64,000 nucleotides of DNA from Chitinophagaceae bacterium (GCA_016719165.1 JADKAJ010000001.1:992001-1056000); one strand, 5' to 3'; counted from the first letter of the stretch, positions 24,810 to 34,585 are shown. Notes: generated by a model not told the origin, from the sequence alone. Translations and numbers: made by a program.

Positions 24810-26777
24810 CTATTGTTCCAGCTCCATTATCTTTTCAAATACCTTTTCATATTGCTTGTGTAGTACTTCCAGTTCTTCGCCGGCCTTTTTATAAGCAGCT
24901 TCTGCCTGGATAAATTTTGATTTGTCTGAGTAAGTACCCGGATCAGCAAGGGAAGCTTCCAGTGCTGCTTTGCTTGCGGTCAGCTTTGCTATCTGTTCTT
25001 CCAATTGCTGGAATTGCTTTTGTATCCGCTGTAATTCTTTTTTCTTTTCTTTGTCTATAACGATTCCAGTCTGCGGTTTTGACATCGGAGCGGGGGTGGG
25101 GGCATTTTGCTTTTTTTCAGCAGGTTTAGGCTGCTCAGTTACCTTGCCATTTTTTTTATTTTCTGCATCCTGCTTTGCCATCCGTTCTTTCCAGGCCACC
25201 CACTCTTCATATCCGCCTTTGAATTCTTTTATTTCATGGTCAACGATCTCCCATATCTTATTAGCCGTTTTGGAAACAAAATACCTGTCGTGGCTAACAA
25301 GGATAATGCTGCCCTGGTATTTATTCAATGCATCAATAAGCAGGTCACAACTATGCATATCAAGGTGGTTGGTAGGTTCGTCCAGCATCAGAAAATTGGC
25401 TTTGCTAACTATTGTTTTAGCCAGGGCAACTCTTGCTTTTTCACCACCACTTAATATTTTTATTTTCTTATCTGCATCATCACCACTGAATAGGAAACAG
25501 CCCAGTAAACCACGAAGTTCCAGTTCATTCATCTGGCTGCCGCATTCTTTCATCTCGTCAAGAATAGTATTATTCACATTCAATGCCTCTAACTGGTGCT
25601 GCGCATAAAAACTTTCTTCTACGTTATGCCCCCACTTCCTTTCTCCATTTGTGAAATTTTCGACTCCGGCAATGATTCGCAACAGGGTCGACTTTCCTTT
25701 ACCGTTAGCCCCGATCAACGCAATTTTATCGTCCCTGTCAATTTCCATAGAACTATTTTCTATAATCACATTATCGCCAAATGATTTGGAAACATTTTTT
25801 AACTCTACCAGCACTTTTCCCGGCGTTTTATCTACCCGAAAATTGATGCGTATGTTTGGTCTTTCAATTTCAGCATCTTCGATCCGTTCGAGCTTGTCTA
25901 ATTTTTTCATGATGCTTTGAGCCATTGCAGCCTTACTGGCTTTTGCCCTGAACCGTTCCACCAAACGTTCATTCTGTCGAATATAATCCTGCTGGTTTTC
26001 ATAAGCCTTTTGCTGCATTTCTACACGGATGGTTTTTTCTTTCTCATAATAATCATAATTCCCGTTGTAGATATGTAATTTTTGCTGGTATACTTCCACA
26101 ATTTTTGTCACCATCCGGTTCAGGAAATATTTATCGTGACTTACAATAACAACAGAACCCTGGTAATGCAATAAATATTTTTCCAGCCATTCGATAGAGG
26201 GAAGGTCAAGGTGGTTGGTTGGTTCATCGAGTAAAAGCAGATCTGGCTGTTGTAATATCATTTTTGCCAGTAATACCCTCATTCTCCACCCACCACTGAA
26301 TTCTTTATAGGGTCTTTGAAGATCAGCATTGGAAAAACCAAGCCCCTGCAAAACTTCTTCAGTTCTGTGATGAATAGTATAACCGTCTAATGTTTCCAGC
26401 TCATGTAACTTATCACTATACTCATGCAATGTCTTCTCATCACCGGTACGTTCCAGCTCTTTCCCCAGTTCTTCAATCTCTTTTTCTAATTGTAATACCT
26501 TTTCAAAAGCGCCTAACGCCACCTGGAGAATGGAGTCATTGGTATCAAAACTTAAAAGATCCTGGTGCAGGTACCCGATGGAAGTAGTCCGGCTTCTTTC
26601 AATCGTGCCTGCTGAGGGCAGGTATTCTCCCACCAATAATTTCAGCAGCGTAGATTTACCAGTACCATTATATCCGATAAGACCGATCCTTTCTCCCGGC
26701 TGTATATGCCAGGTGGCGTCTTCTACAATTGTTCTTGCACCAAATTCAAATGTCACATTTTGCAATCCTGCCAGCAT
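24810..26777 (-). CDS. ABC-F family ATPase
   Basis: The 655-residue protein has two ABC domains and no membrane segment, the ABC-F layout; family members act on the ribosome in translation or antibiotic protection. Walker A motifs are GYNGTGKST (about residue 36) and GANGKGKST (about residue 357), signatures FSGGWRMRV and LSGGEKARV, and Walker B motifs LLLLDEPTNHLD and FLMLDEPTNHLD. Between the domains is the linker helix pair (EKTIRVEMQQKAYENQQDYIRQNERL). A Pro/Lys-rich stretch then a coiled coil close the protein, like the DNA-binding C-terminal end of Uup. It is most like the Uup-type group, a general Bacteroidota housekeeping member; a resistance role is not indicated. Confidence 0.93.
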   Translation of the reverse strand: MLAGLQNVTFEFGARTIVEDATWHIQPGERIGLIGYNGTGKSTLLKLLVGEYLPSAGTIERSRTTSIGYLHQDLLSFDTNDSILQVALGAFEKVLQLEKEIEELGKELERTGDEKTLHEYSDKLHELETLDGYTIHHRTEEVLQGLGFSNADLQRPYKEFSGGWRMRVLLAKMILQQPDLLLLDEPTNHLDLPSIEWLEKYLLHYQGSVVIVSHDKYFLNRMVTKIVEVYQQKLHIYNGNYDYYEKEKTIRVEMQQKAYENQQDYIRQNERLVERFRAKASKAAMAQSIMKKLDKLERIEDAEIERPNIRINFRVDKTPGKVLVELKNVSKSFGDNVIIENSSMEIDRDDKIALIGANGKGKSTLLRIIAGVENFTNGERKWGHNVEESFYAQHQLEALNVNNTILDEMKECGSQMNELELRGLLGCFLFSGDDADKKIKILSGGEKARVALAKTIVSKANFLMLDEPTNHLDMHSCDLLIDALNKYQGSIILVSHDRYFVSKTANKIWEIVDHEIKEFKGGYEEWVAWKERMAKQDAENKKNGKVTEQPKPAEKKQNAPTPAPMSKPQTGIVIDKEKKKELQRIQKQFQQLEEQIAKLTASKAALEASLADPGTYSDKSKFIQAEAAYKKAGEELEVLHKQYEKVFEKIMELEQ

Positions 26778-26797
26778 AAGTCAAATTTATGAGGCTG

Positions 26798-26805
26798 CAA
26801 AAATA
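26798..26805 (-). promoter_or_regulatory. -7 promoter element of the ABC-F gene
   Basis: The minus strand reads TATTTTTG (TAnnTTTG), 20 bases before the ATG at 26777. It lies back to back with the plus-strand element at 26835. Confidence 0.5.
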
Positions 26806-26834
26806 AAGGATTACAACTTCCGGCAGCCTGCATT

Positions 26835-26842
26835 TATCTTTG
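26835..26842 (+). promoter_or_regulatory. -7 promoter element of the DUF3347-like gene
   Basis: TATCTTTG matches TAnnTTTG, 17 bases before the ATG at 26860, and supports that start over earlier in-frame codons. Confidence 0.5.
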
Positions 26843-26859
26843 TCCAAATTTCCGGCAAT

Positions 26860-27561
26860 ATGAAGAAGATCATCGATATACTGGGTATTGTTCTACCGGC
26901 GCTGATAATCATCCTTGGTATTACCCGTGTTTTTATGACTAAGACAAAAGGAGTCAACGGGTTGACCATGTTATTTGCTATTCTGCTCTTATTGGTGGGT
27001 ATAATCCGTTATTCAGCTTTTAGGGGAGGAGATGGCTCGGGAGAAAATGGTATTAAACCACCTGCCCTGTCTGTCAGCGTTCATAGTGAAGCTTTTAATC
27101 TGTCACTGGAAAAGGTATTGAACGCCTACTATGAAATGAATACCGGTTTTGCCGAAAATAATATAGCGTCCATAAATGAACAGGGAACTGGTTTGAAAAT
27201 CTCCCTGGATAGCCTGAAACTGGAAGATCTGGAAAAGGATAGTCTTATTTACCAGACTGCGCTGCAACCCTATGAAAATGCAAAAGCTGAGATCAATTCA
27301 ATTATCGAGGATCCGTCTATTGAAGAAAAAAGAGGGTCATTGACTATTCTTTCCAATGAACTATTTGCGTTTTTAACAACTATCCGGTATGATCAGGCCG
27401 TATTATACTGGCTCGAATGCGATCAGGCATTTGGTGATGGAAAGCCCGGAAACTGGATAAGCAAACAGGAAAAAGCACAGAATCCATATGGCCAGGAAGA
27501 CTGCAGGGATATAAAAACGAAGATCAATTTTATCAAGACAGATTCAACTAAAGTAAAGTAA
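26860..27561 (+). CDS. Membrane-anchored protein with a DUF3347-like domain
   Basis: From the ATG at 26860 the product is 233 residues. It opens with two hydrophobic helices (IDILGIVLPALIIILGITRV and LTMLFAILLLLVGIIRY). The soluble region, about residues 70-225, has the pattern of DUF3347 proteins: a helix pair around VLNAYYEMNTGFAENN, then WLECDQAF, then ISKQEKAQNPYGQEDCRDI. The last resembles the family's ekIxNPYyG-mxxCG ending but has lost one Tyr and the Cys-Gly pair. DUF3347 domains occur in periplasmic metal-handling proteins, so a link to metal traffic is possible. The TonB-dependent receptor gene starts 7 bases downstream and is probably in the same operon. Confidence 0.72.
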   Translation: MKKIIDILGIVLPALIIILGITRVFMTKTKGVNGLTMLFAILLLLVGIIRYSAFRGGDGSGENGIKPPALSVSVHSEAFNLSLEKVLNAYYEMNTGFAENNIASINEQGTGLKISLDSLKLEDLEKDSLIYQTALQPYENAKAEINSIIEDPSIEEKRGSLTILSNELFAFLTTIRYDQAVLYWLECDQAFGDGKPGNWISKQEKAQNPYGQEDCRDIKTKINFIKTDSTKVK

Positions 27562-27568
27562 GATTGTT

Positions 27569-29932
27569 ATGGCTATAATGCCAAAATTCATCAGCGCAGT
27601 TATACTTCTTCTTTTTTTCAGTACTGTATTCTCACAAAATCGCTTTACAATAAACGGATATGTGAAAGACAGTCTTTCAGGTGAGTCAATCATCGGAGCT
27701 ACTATTGCTGTAAACGGGCAATCCAGGGGAGTAGCCAGCAATCAATATGGTTTTTATTCAATTACCCTGGAAGAAGGGAATTATACACTCAATGTATCAC
27801 ATGTTTCCTACCTCGGTAAGTCAATAGAAATTAATCTCCGAAACAACCAATCTTTTAATTTTGAGATCCTTTCCAGGTCTGCTGCAATTGAAGAAGTGGT
27901 AGTTTTTAGTAAACGCAGGGATGGTAATGTGAAAAATGCACAAATGGGAAAGATTGATCTTTCCATGAACCAGGTGAGAAATATACCAGCCTTTTTGGGT
28001 GAAGTGGATATTTTAAAAGCTATTCAATTGTTACCCGGTGTGCAAAGTGCCGGAGAAGGTAATGCAGGCTTTTATGTACGTGGGGGTGGTCCCGATCAAA
28101 ATCTGATCATGCTGGACGATGCTGTTGTTTACAATACTGGTCATCTCTTTGGTTTCTTTTCCATTTTTAATGGAGACGCCATAAAAAATGTATCCCTTAT
28201 AAAGGGAGGGATGCCTGCCCAATACGGAGGACGTCTCTCTTCCGTGCTTGATGTTTCCATGAAAGATGGAAATATCAATAAATTCCAAACAGAAGGAGGA
28301 ATTGGTTTAATTGCTTCCCGTTTCTCCATACAAGGGCCACTAAAAAAAGACAAAGCCTCCTTTATCTTGTCAGCAAGGAGAACCTATGTTGATGCCCTGG
28401 CAAAACCTTTCATTAAAAAAAGCAGCAGCTTCTATGGTTCCGGTTATTATTTCTATGATGTGAATGCTAAGGTCAATTATCGGTTTTCAGAAAAAGATCG
28501 TTTGTACCTGAGTGGGTATTTTGGAAGGGATGTGTTTGATTTCAATAATTCAAAACGTTCTTTTAAAACAAATATACCCTGGGGAAATTCAACTGCAACC
28601 CTTAGATGGAACCATGTATTTAACCGGCGGCTTTTTTCGAACACAACAGTAGTATACAATGATTATAATTTTAAATTTTCTGCCCAACAGGAGAATTTTA
28701 ACATCGGGCTTTCCTCTGGTATCAGGGATTTTACCCTAAAATCTGATTTTGACTATTATCCATTACCTGATCACAAACTCAAGTTTGGCGGCCTTGTTAC
28801 TTATCATAAGTTTATTCCAAATGTAGTTACCGGCAGGCAGGATTCGATTGAATTCAGACCCAATAACGAAGGGGCTAAATATGCAGCTGAAACGGCACTT
28901 TATCTGCAGGATGACTGGGAACTGGGAGAAAAATGGAAGATAAATTATGGCATCAGGTGGAGCAGCTTCACCCAGATAGGTCCCTATACAAAATATATCC
29001 GTGATGCTGATGGTAATAAACTGGATAGCACGATCTACAAAAGTTTTGATCCTGTAAAGACTTACAGTGGTTTTGAACCACGTATTACCATACGCTATGC
29101 CATCAATGATGAAACTTCGGTAAAAACAGCTGTTACCCGGAACTATCAATACATACACCTGGTAACAAATGCGGGTACCACATTGCCAACCGACCTATGG
29201 GTACCCAGTACTTATATTGTAAGGCCACAGGTAAGCTGGCTTTATTCTGCAGGGATTTTTAAAAACTTTTCAGATAACGCATTCGAGACTTCCCTGGAAT
29301 TGTATTATAAGGACATGAAAAACCAGGTTGAGTACAAGGAAGGCTATACTCCTTCATTAGCCGATCCGGAAGACGAATTTGTATTTGGAAGGGGCTGGAG
29401 CTATGGCGCTGAAATGCTGATAAATAAATTAAAAGGCAGATGGACCGGATGGGTAGGCTATACCCTGTCCTGGACCTGGAGAAAATTTCCTCAATTAAAT
29501 GAAGGAGAGAAGTATCCGGCACGGTATGACAGGCGTCATGATCTTTCTGTTGTTGGAAATTTTGAGGCAAGCAGGAAGTGGAAGCTGGGTGCTGTATTCG
29601 TATATGGAACAGGCAATGCAATAACATTACCGGAGCGTTTTTATATTATCAATGGTGTACTAACCCAAGAATTCAGTAAGCTCAATCAATACCGCATGAA
29701 ATCCTATCACCGGATGGATGTATCGGCTACCTACACTCCTATACCAAAGAAAAAAAGAAAAGTCAGTAGTTATTGGGTGTTTAGTATTTATAATGTGTAT
29801 AGCCGCCTCAATCCCTATTTCCTTTATTTCGACCAGGAGGGTAGTGCAACCAATGGAGATTTAAATATTGAAACCAAACAGGTTTCCCTATTCCCTATTT
29901 TACCGTCTGTAACCTGGAATTTTAAATTTTAA
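27569..29932 (+). CDS. TonB-dependent receptor with carboxypeptidase-regulatory-like N-terminal domain
   Basis: The 787-residue outer-membrane protein has a signal peptide (VILLLFFSTVFSQ), then an N-terminal beta-sandwich (TINGYVKDSLSGESIIGATIAV, about residues 28-105) of the kind found in Bacteroidota receptors. Next come a plug domain (about 110-230, with LPGVQSAGEGNAGFYVRGG and MPAQYGGRLSSVLDV) and a 22-stranded beta-barrel ending in VTWNFKF, with an aromatic C-terminal residue for barrel assembly. It takes up a substrate using TonB energy; neither SusD nor a cargo gene is nearby, so the substrate is unknown. Neighbouring DUF3347-like membrane protein (7 bases upstream) suggests, weakly, a metal or metal-chelate. 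Confidence 0.93.
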   Translation: MAIMPKFISAVILLLFFSTVFSQNRFTINGYVKDSLSGESIIGATIAVNGQSRGVASNQYGFYSITLEEGNYTLNVSHVSYLGKSIEINLRNNQSFNFEILSRSAAIEEVVVFSKRRDGNVKNAQMGKIDLSMNQVRNIPAFLGEVDILKAIQLLPGVQSAGEGNAGFYVRGGGPDQNLIMLDDAVVYNTGHLFGFFSIFNGDAIKNVSLIKGGMPAQYGGRLSSVLDVSMKDGNINKFQTEGGIGLIASRFSIQGPLKKDKASFILSARRTYVDALAKPFIKKSSSFYGSGYYFYDVNAKVNYRFSEKDRLYLSGYFGRDVFDFNNSKRSFKTNIPWGNSTATLRWNHVFNRRLFSNTTVVYNDYNFKFSAQQENFNIGLSSGIRDFTLKSDFDYYPLPDHKLKFGGLVTYHKFIPNVVTGRQDSIEFRPNNEGAKYAAETALYLQDDWELGEKWKINYGIRWSSFTQIGPYTKYIRDADGNKLDSTIYKSFDPVKTYSGFEPRITIRYAINDETSVKTAVTRNYQYIHLVTNAGTTLPTDLWVPSTYIVRPQVSWLYSAGIFKNFSDNAFETSLELYYKDMKNQVEYKEGYTPSLADPEDEFVFGRGWSYGAEMLINKLKGRWTGWVGYTLSWTWRKFPQLNEGEKYPARYDRRHDLSVVGNFEASRKWKLGAVFVYGTGNAITLPERFYIINGVLTQEFSKLNQYRMKSYHRMDVSATYTPIPKKKRKVSSYWVFSIYNVYSRLNPYFLYFDQEGSATNGDLNIETKQVSLFPILPSVTWNFKF

Positions 29933-29952
29933 TCATCGGTTTTAAAAAAATA

Positions 29953-29978
29953 AAAAAGCCTGCAGAAGCAGGCTTTTT
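29953..29978. terminator. Bidirectional Rho-independent terminator after the TonB-dependent receptor gene
   Basis: AAAAAGCCTGC (29953-29963) pairs with GCAGGCTTTTT (29968-29978) around AGAA, with A-runs and T-runs on either side, so it can stop transcription in both directions. Confidence 0.9.
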
Positions 29979-30202
29979 GTGTCAAATAACTTGAGATTAA
30001 AAATTGTTTGCGATGTGAAAATAGTTATTACACATCATTCATCAAAACATAATACAATTTTTGCAGGATTGATTTCATCAATTAAGTAGTTACAATTAGA
30101 GGCCGATTCATTAAGCAAACGGTTGTTTGCGTTTATTGATCATTGTTTGTAACAAAGTGAAATAATCGAAAGTCTGTTTCTATATGATCAACCCAAAAAA
30201 CA

Positions 30203-31069
30203 TTAATGATTTTTTGAAGCTATAACCGGCTTTTCGTATAAAAAACGCACCATTGCATTTTTCTGTTCATCTGAAGTAAGATAAAGCTGGTAGCGCTTAT
30301 CGCCTGCAGTTACAATCATCAGGGCAGTATTGGGAGGGATAGAACCCAGGTTTTCACCTACCATTATCACTTCCTGCATCGTCCGGATATTATCTATTTT
30401 GATCGAAACACTTATTGGTTGTGTTTTCAACATCCTGTTTGAAACGACAGGCATATTATTTACGTACACTGAAATGGTGTCTCCATCAATCTGGCCATTA
30501 TCATAAAAATCAATCTTAATAGAACCCGTATCCACTTTTATTTCTTTTACCAGTTCCGCCTTTCTTTTAGTTAACGAGGGAGGTAATTTTAATTCTGGTT
30601 TAAAAGAAGATTTTTCAAACCTGGTCAAAACAATAGTGCCGGGTTCGCAAATGGTTTTACCATCAATGGCCTTACCGCTGGGGGTAGCCCAACTACCCCT
30701 AAGTTGTTCCTCCGTTACTACATTTCCGCCTCCCCGATGATAGGTGAGAGTATAAGTTTTGATACAGGGGACACAGTCCTCTCTTATTTTGAAAGTAACA
30801 ATGCCAATTTCTTTAATAATAACCAGGTTACTATCCCTGTTATAATTGCCTTCAAAATTTTCTTTAATGTAATTAAGTGAATCAGAAAAATGATAAGCTG
30901 TTCCCGTTATTCGGGTTCCGGCCACCTGGAGTTGCAATTCGATATTATAGACAGGGAAACAACCACTTGGCGCCATTACAATTTTACCTTTCCAGATACC
31001 ATTGATATCCTGTGCCTCCGTAAAAAGGCCCGATAAAAGCATAACAACTATGATGATCTGGCGCGGCAT
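30203..31069 (-). CDS. Hypothetical secreted protein (paralogue of the gene at 31163)
   Basis: From the ATG at 31069 the product is 288 residues with a signal peptide (MPRQIIIVVMLLSGLFTEAQ). The N-terminal half (DINGIWKGKI ... ELQLQVAGTRITGTAYHF ... FEGNYN) resembles lipocalin-like secreted proteins of Bacteroidota. The C-terminal 105 residues carry DFYDNGQIDGDTISVYVNN and GENLGSIPPNTALMIVTAG. Both halves match the product of the upstream gene, and the two lie in tandem. Function unknown; the DGDTISVY segment recalls calcium-binding or surface beta-sandwich repeats, which is speculation. The 270 bases downstream contain only the TonB-receptor terminator and an AT-rich stretch. Confidence 0.72.
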   Translation of the reverse strand: MPRQIIIVVMLLSGLFTEAQDINGIWKGKIVMAPSGCFPVYNIELQLQVAGTRITGTAYHFSDSLNYIKENFEGNYNRDSNLVIIKEIGIVTFKIREDCVPCIKTYTLTYHRGGGNVVTEEQLRGSWATPSGKAIDGKTICEPGTIVLTRFEKSSFKPELKLPPSLTKRKAELVKEIKVDTGSIKIDFYDNGQIDGDTISVYVNNMPVVSNRMLKTQPISVSIKIDNIRTMQEVIMVGENLGSIPPNTALMIVTAGDKRYQLYLTSDEQKNAMVRFLYEKPVIASKNH

Positions 31070-31162
31070 TCTGGTGGAAAAATAAATGATAATAACCAAG
31101 AGAAATAAAAAATTACAGCAACGGCAATAAAATAACCTGACCTGCAAATTGGAAGATAACGC

Positions 31163-32245
31163 TTACCTTACTGCCTGGTATTTGAATCTCACTACGGCAT
31201 TTTTCTGTTCTGTAGACGTAATCCGAACCTCAAAACGTTGCCCGCCTGATTCCACAATCATCAAAGAAGTATTTGGCGGTATTTTACCGAGGTTTTCTGC
31301 CACCATAGTTAATTCATGTTCGTTATTGTCCTCATCCATTTTAAAGTTGAGCACCAGGGGAGAAGCAGTTAGTCTCTTTTCTGAAAGAACTAATTTCTTG
31401 TCAAGGTAAACGGAAATAGTATCGCCATCAATTTCACCGTTATCGTACAATTTTACAACCACATCAGGGCTATTTACGGTAAGCACTTTTACCAGTTCGT
31501 TTGTCCTGTTCCTGATAACAGGTGGGGTGGGTGTAACAACAACTGGTTTTATCTTTTTGGTTGTACTATCCACCTTTACCAACGGTGGTAAAACAGGTTT
31601 GATCTTCACAGTATCTTTCTTCACCGGGGGTTTATTGGCCACTACAGGCTTTTTTACCGGCGGTTTGTTTACAATCACCGGAGTCGTTGGCTTGGGGTTT
31701 GTTTTTACCGGCGGTTTATTAACAATAACAGGTGTTGTTTTTATTTTACCCCTCAAAAAAGGTTCAATATAGAAATCAGATGTAGTTACTTTTCTGAGAT
31801 AAACTTTACCGCCGCCACAATTATCTCCCTTTTTTGTAATTAAGCCGTCTTTTTCAAATTTACTTGAATAGGTTCCTTCCAGAAACTCTTCTTTACCGGA
31901 ACGGCTGTATTCAAAAATACATTTCATAATACAGGCTTGCGATCCGCCGGACATACGAAGTTCAACTGTCCTTATTTCCTGAATCAATGCTTTCTGACCT
32001 GCTTTATTATAATTTCCGGTGAGAGTTGCTTTGCCATAAAAAACAGTGGAGAGATAAGAATACGAAACACCTGAAACCGCATTTCCTGTTTGCTTGACCT
32101 GGAGCTCAAATTTGTAATGTTCGTAGGACTCCGTAATAAAGTAACCCCGCCAGATACCGGTTAGGTTTTGCGCAATAGAATTGGACCCGGTAATGGATAG
32201 CACCAAGAAAAATGACAGCAGGTACCTGTATATTACTCTTTTCAT
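31163..32245 (-). CDS. Hypothetical secreted protein with proline-rich linker (paralogue of the gene at 30203)
   Basis: The 360-residue product has a signal peptide (LLSFFLVLSITGSNSIAQ), an N-terminal domain (LTGIWRGYFITESYEHYKFELQV), a linker of about 65 residues built from repeats such as PVIVNKPPVK and ANKPPVKK, and a C-terminal domain (VKLYDNGEIDGDTISVYLDK ... AENLGKIPPNTSLMIVESGG). The N- and C-terminal domains align with the next gene downstream, which lacks the linker. An ATG at 32245 follows a promoter element by seven bases. Function unknown; the two genes look like a local duplication and may form one operon. Confidence 0.75.
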   Translation of the reverse strand: MKRVIYRYLLSFFLVLSITGSNSIAQNLTGIWRGYFITESYEHYKFELQVKQTGNAVSGVSYSYLSTVFYGKATLTGNYNKAGQKALIQEIRTVELRMSGGSQACIMKCIFEYSRSGKEEFLEGTYSSKFEKDGLITKKGDNCGGGKVYLRKVTTSDFYIEPFLRGKIKTTPVIVNKPPVKTNPKPTTPVIVNKPPVKKPVVANKPPVKKDTVKIKPVLPPLVKVDSTTKKIKPVVVTPTPPVIRNRTNELVKVLTVNSPDVVVKLYDNGEIDGDTISVYLDKKLVLSEKRLTASPLVLNFKMDEDNNEHELTMVAENLGKIPPNTSLMIVESGGQRFEVRITSTEQKNAVVRFKYQAVR

Positions 32246-32252
32246 CAAGTGG

Positions 32253-32260
32253 CAAAACTA
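32253..32260 (-). promoter_or_regulatory. -7 promoter element of the gene at 31163
   Basis: The minus strand reads TAGTTTTG (TAnnTTTG) and ends seven bases before the ATG at 32245, leaving a very short leader. Confidence 0.45.
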
Positions 32261-32518
32261 CTGAAACTGTTTTTATACACGGAGTTTGCCCGGAGCAATA
32301 GTTTGTTAATTTAACACAGCTTTTAATATAGCAGAAGCTGTTAAAATGTATCCTGTTCCGTATGATACTTAACTTATTTTAGCGAGCCGGGTTTACTCAA
32401 TAGCTGGCACTTTTTTCCTTTTCCTATTAACCCTTTTTGTCCATTAATTGGAGAATTTAAACAAGAAAGGGAACTCTTTGAGCCGCTTAAAACTGCATCA
32501 TCTTTAGCCTTATTTCGT

Positions 32519-32526
32519 TAGCTTTG
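32519..32526 (+). promoter_or_regulatory. -7 promoter element of thrS
   Basis: TAGCTTTG matches TAnnTTTG, 27 bases before the ATG at 32554. Confidence 0.5.
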
Positions 32527-32553
32527 CACTCCGATAAAAACCGGGTTTTACAG

Positions 32554-34488
32554 ATGATCAATATTACTCTACCAGATGGCGCCGTCAGGCAATATGAAAA
32601 AGGTGTGTCAGCCCTGGACATAGCAAAATCTATATCAGAGGGGTTGGCCAGAAAAGTCCTGGCTGCTTCTATAAACGGACAGGTGAGGGATGCAACAAGA
32701 CCCATTAATGAAGATGCTTTTTTAAAACTATTAACATGGAGTGACGGGGATGGAAAAAATACATTCTGGCATTCTTCCGCTCACCTGATGGCTGAAGCGG
32801 TAGAAACGATGTTCCCCGGGGTTAAATTTTGGGTGGGGCCTCCGGTTGAAAATGGTTTTTATTATGACATGGACTTGGGTGATAAAAAAATGAGTGAAGA
32901 AGACCTGGTGGCCCTTGAAAAGAAGATGAATGAATTGGCCAAAAAAAACAGTGCCTACATAAGAAAAGAAATACCAAAGGAAGAGGCTGTAAAATACTTT
33001 AGCGAAAAAGGAGATGAATATAAACTTGATTTGCTGAGTAATCTTAATGATGGGGAAATAACTTTTTATACACAGGGTGATTTTACTGATCTGTGCCGGG
33101 GACCGCATATTCCCAATACATCGTTCATCAAAGCAATAAAATTAACCAGTATCGCTGGTGCTTATTGGAAAGGTAATGAGAAAAATAAGATGTTGACCAG
33201 GGTTTATGGTGTTACTTATCCTTCGCAAAAAGAGCTGGATGAGTACCTGGCAATGATGGAGGAAGCAAAGAAAAGGGATCACCGGAAACTGGGTAAAGAA
33301 TTAGGCATCTTCACAATGGATGATGATGTCGGGCCTGGTCTTCCTTTATGGATGCCAAATGGAACAGTGATTATTGAGGAGCTGGAAAAACTGGCAAAAG
33401 AAACAGAACTCGCAGCAGGATATAAAAGGGTGGTTACTCCCCATATTGCAAAGGAAAGCATGTACCTCACCAGTGGTCACCTGCCTTATTATGCCGACAG
33501 TATGTTTCCGCCGATGGAAATGGATGGGGAGAAATATTATCTGAAAGCAATGAACTGTCCACATCACCACAAAATATTTGATGCAGAACCTAAAAGCTAC
33601 AAAGATCTTCCTTATCGTTTAGCGGAATACGGAACCTGTTATCGTTATGAGCAGAGTGGTGAATTATTTGGATTAATGAGGGTTCGCTGCCTGCACATGA
33701 ATGATGCACATATTTACTGCACCAAAGAACAATTCTACGATGAGTTCAAAGCAGTGAATGAAATGTACCTCAAGTATTTTAAAATTTTCGGGATTGATAA
33801 ATATGTAATGAGACTCTCTTTGCATTCACCTGAAAAGCTTGGTCAGAAATATGTAGATGAACCTGAATTGTGGAAAGAGACAGAGGCATTGGTAAGAGAT
33901 GTATTAATAAAAACCAATACTCCGTTTGTAGAGGTGCAGGATGAGGCCGCTTTTTATGGGCCGAAGATTGACGTACAGATATGGAGCATCATTGGCCGGG
34001 AATTTACACTGGCGACCAACCAGGTGGATTTTGCCCAGGGCCGGAGATTTAAACTGGAATTTACCAACCAGGATAATAAGGCTGAAACCCCACTGATAAT
34101 TCACCGGGCCCCGTTGGGCACCCATGAGCGGTTCATTGGCTTTTTACTGGAACATTATGCTGGCAAGTTTCCACTTTGGCTGGCACCGGTTCAGGTTAAA
34201 GTGCTCCCCATCAGTGACAAATTCATTGACTATGCCAAATCTGTATCAGATAAACTGAAAAAAGCTGATATTCGTAGCGAGGTTGATGACAGAAACGAAA
34301 AAATTGGTAAAAAGATCCGTGATACAGAATTAATGAGAGTTCCTTACATGCTTGTAGTGGGTGAAAAAGAAATGAACGAGAACAAAGTGGCCGTTAGGAG
34401 ACAGGGGAAAGGGGATATGGGTGTAAAAACAGTTGATGAGTTTTTGACAAATGCGATAGAAGAAATTAAAGATCGCAGAGAAGAATAA
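32554..34488 (+). CDS. thrS: Threonine-tRNA ligase
   Basis: This 644-residue synthetase attaches threonine to tRNA-Thr. It has the full domain order: TGS (1-60, INITLPDGAV), editing domain (SAHLMAEAVETMFPG about residue 73, FTDLCRGPHIPNT about residue 180), the class II core and the anticodon-binding domain (LPISDKFIDYAKSV, VVGEKEMNENKVAVR). The zinc ligands are Cys335 (MNCPHHH), His386 and His517 (IIHRAPLGTHERF), matching C334/H385/H511 of the E. coli enzyme. The ATG at 32554 agrees with the TGS start and with the promoter; the in-frame codon at 32524 overlaps the promoter. infC follows 97 bases later. Confidence 0.98.
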   Translation: MINITLPDGAVRQYEKGVSALDIAKSISEGLARKVLAASINGQVRDATRPINEDAFLKLLTWSDGDGKNTFWHSSAHLMAEAVETMFPGVKFWVGPPVENGFYYDMDLGDKKMSEEDLVALEKKMNELAKKNSAYIRKEIPKEEAVKYFSEKGDEYKLDLLSNLNDGEITFYTQGDFTDLCRGPHIPNTSFIKAIKLTSIAGAYWKGNEKNKMLTRVYGVTYPSQKELDEYLAMMEEAKKRDHRKLGKELGIFTMDDDVGPGLPLWMPNGTVIIEELEKLAKETELAAGYKRVVTPHIAKESMYLTSGHLPYYADSMFPPMEMDGEKYYLKAMNCPHHHKIFDAEPKSYKDLPYRLAEYGTCYRYEQSGELFGLMRVRCLHMNDAHIYCTKEQFYDEFKAVNEMYLKYFKIFGIDKYVMRLSLHSPEKLGQKYVDEPELWKETEALVRDVLIKTNTPFVEVQDEAAFYGPKIDVQIWSIIGREFTLATNQVDFAQGRRFKLEFTNQDNKAETPLIIHRAPLGTHERFIGFLLEHYAGKFPLWLAPVQVKVLPISDKFIDYAKSVSDKLKKADIRSEVDDRNEKIGKKIRDTELMRVPYMLVVGEKEMNENKVAVRRQGKGDMGVKTVDEFLTNAIEEIKDRREE

Positions 34489-34585
34489 AATGTATTTTAG
34501 TACCCCGTTTCCTGGGCGGGAATTTAATAATTTAAAAAAAATATGCTTCCCTGCAGGGGCTGGAGGCTTCACTTAATAAAAGTAA

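Larger units (their letters stand above)
32246..32553. other. Divergent intergenic region before thrS
   Basis: The 308 bases hold a minus-strand TAGTTTTG element (32253-32260) for the paralogue gene and a plus-strand TAGCTTTG (32519-32526) for thrS. No T-box or other leader structure is apparent, and there is no small gene. Confidence 0.5.

Noticed and set aside
24970..25608. 212-codon open frame on the plus strand
   Set aside because: It is antisense to the ABC-F gene, whose motifs are complete; it has low-complexity hydrophobic content and no family features.
30115..30130. Inverted repeat GCAAAC-GGTT-GTTTGC and repeated TTGTTTG nearby
   Set aside because: Stem of six base pairs without a T run; more likely chance in an AT-rich gap.
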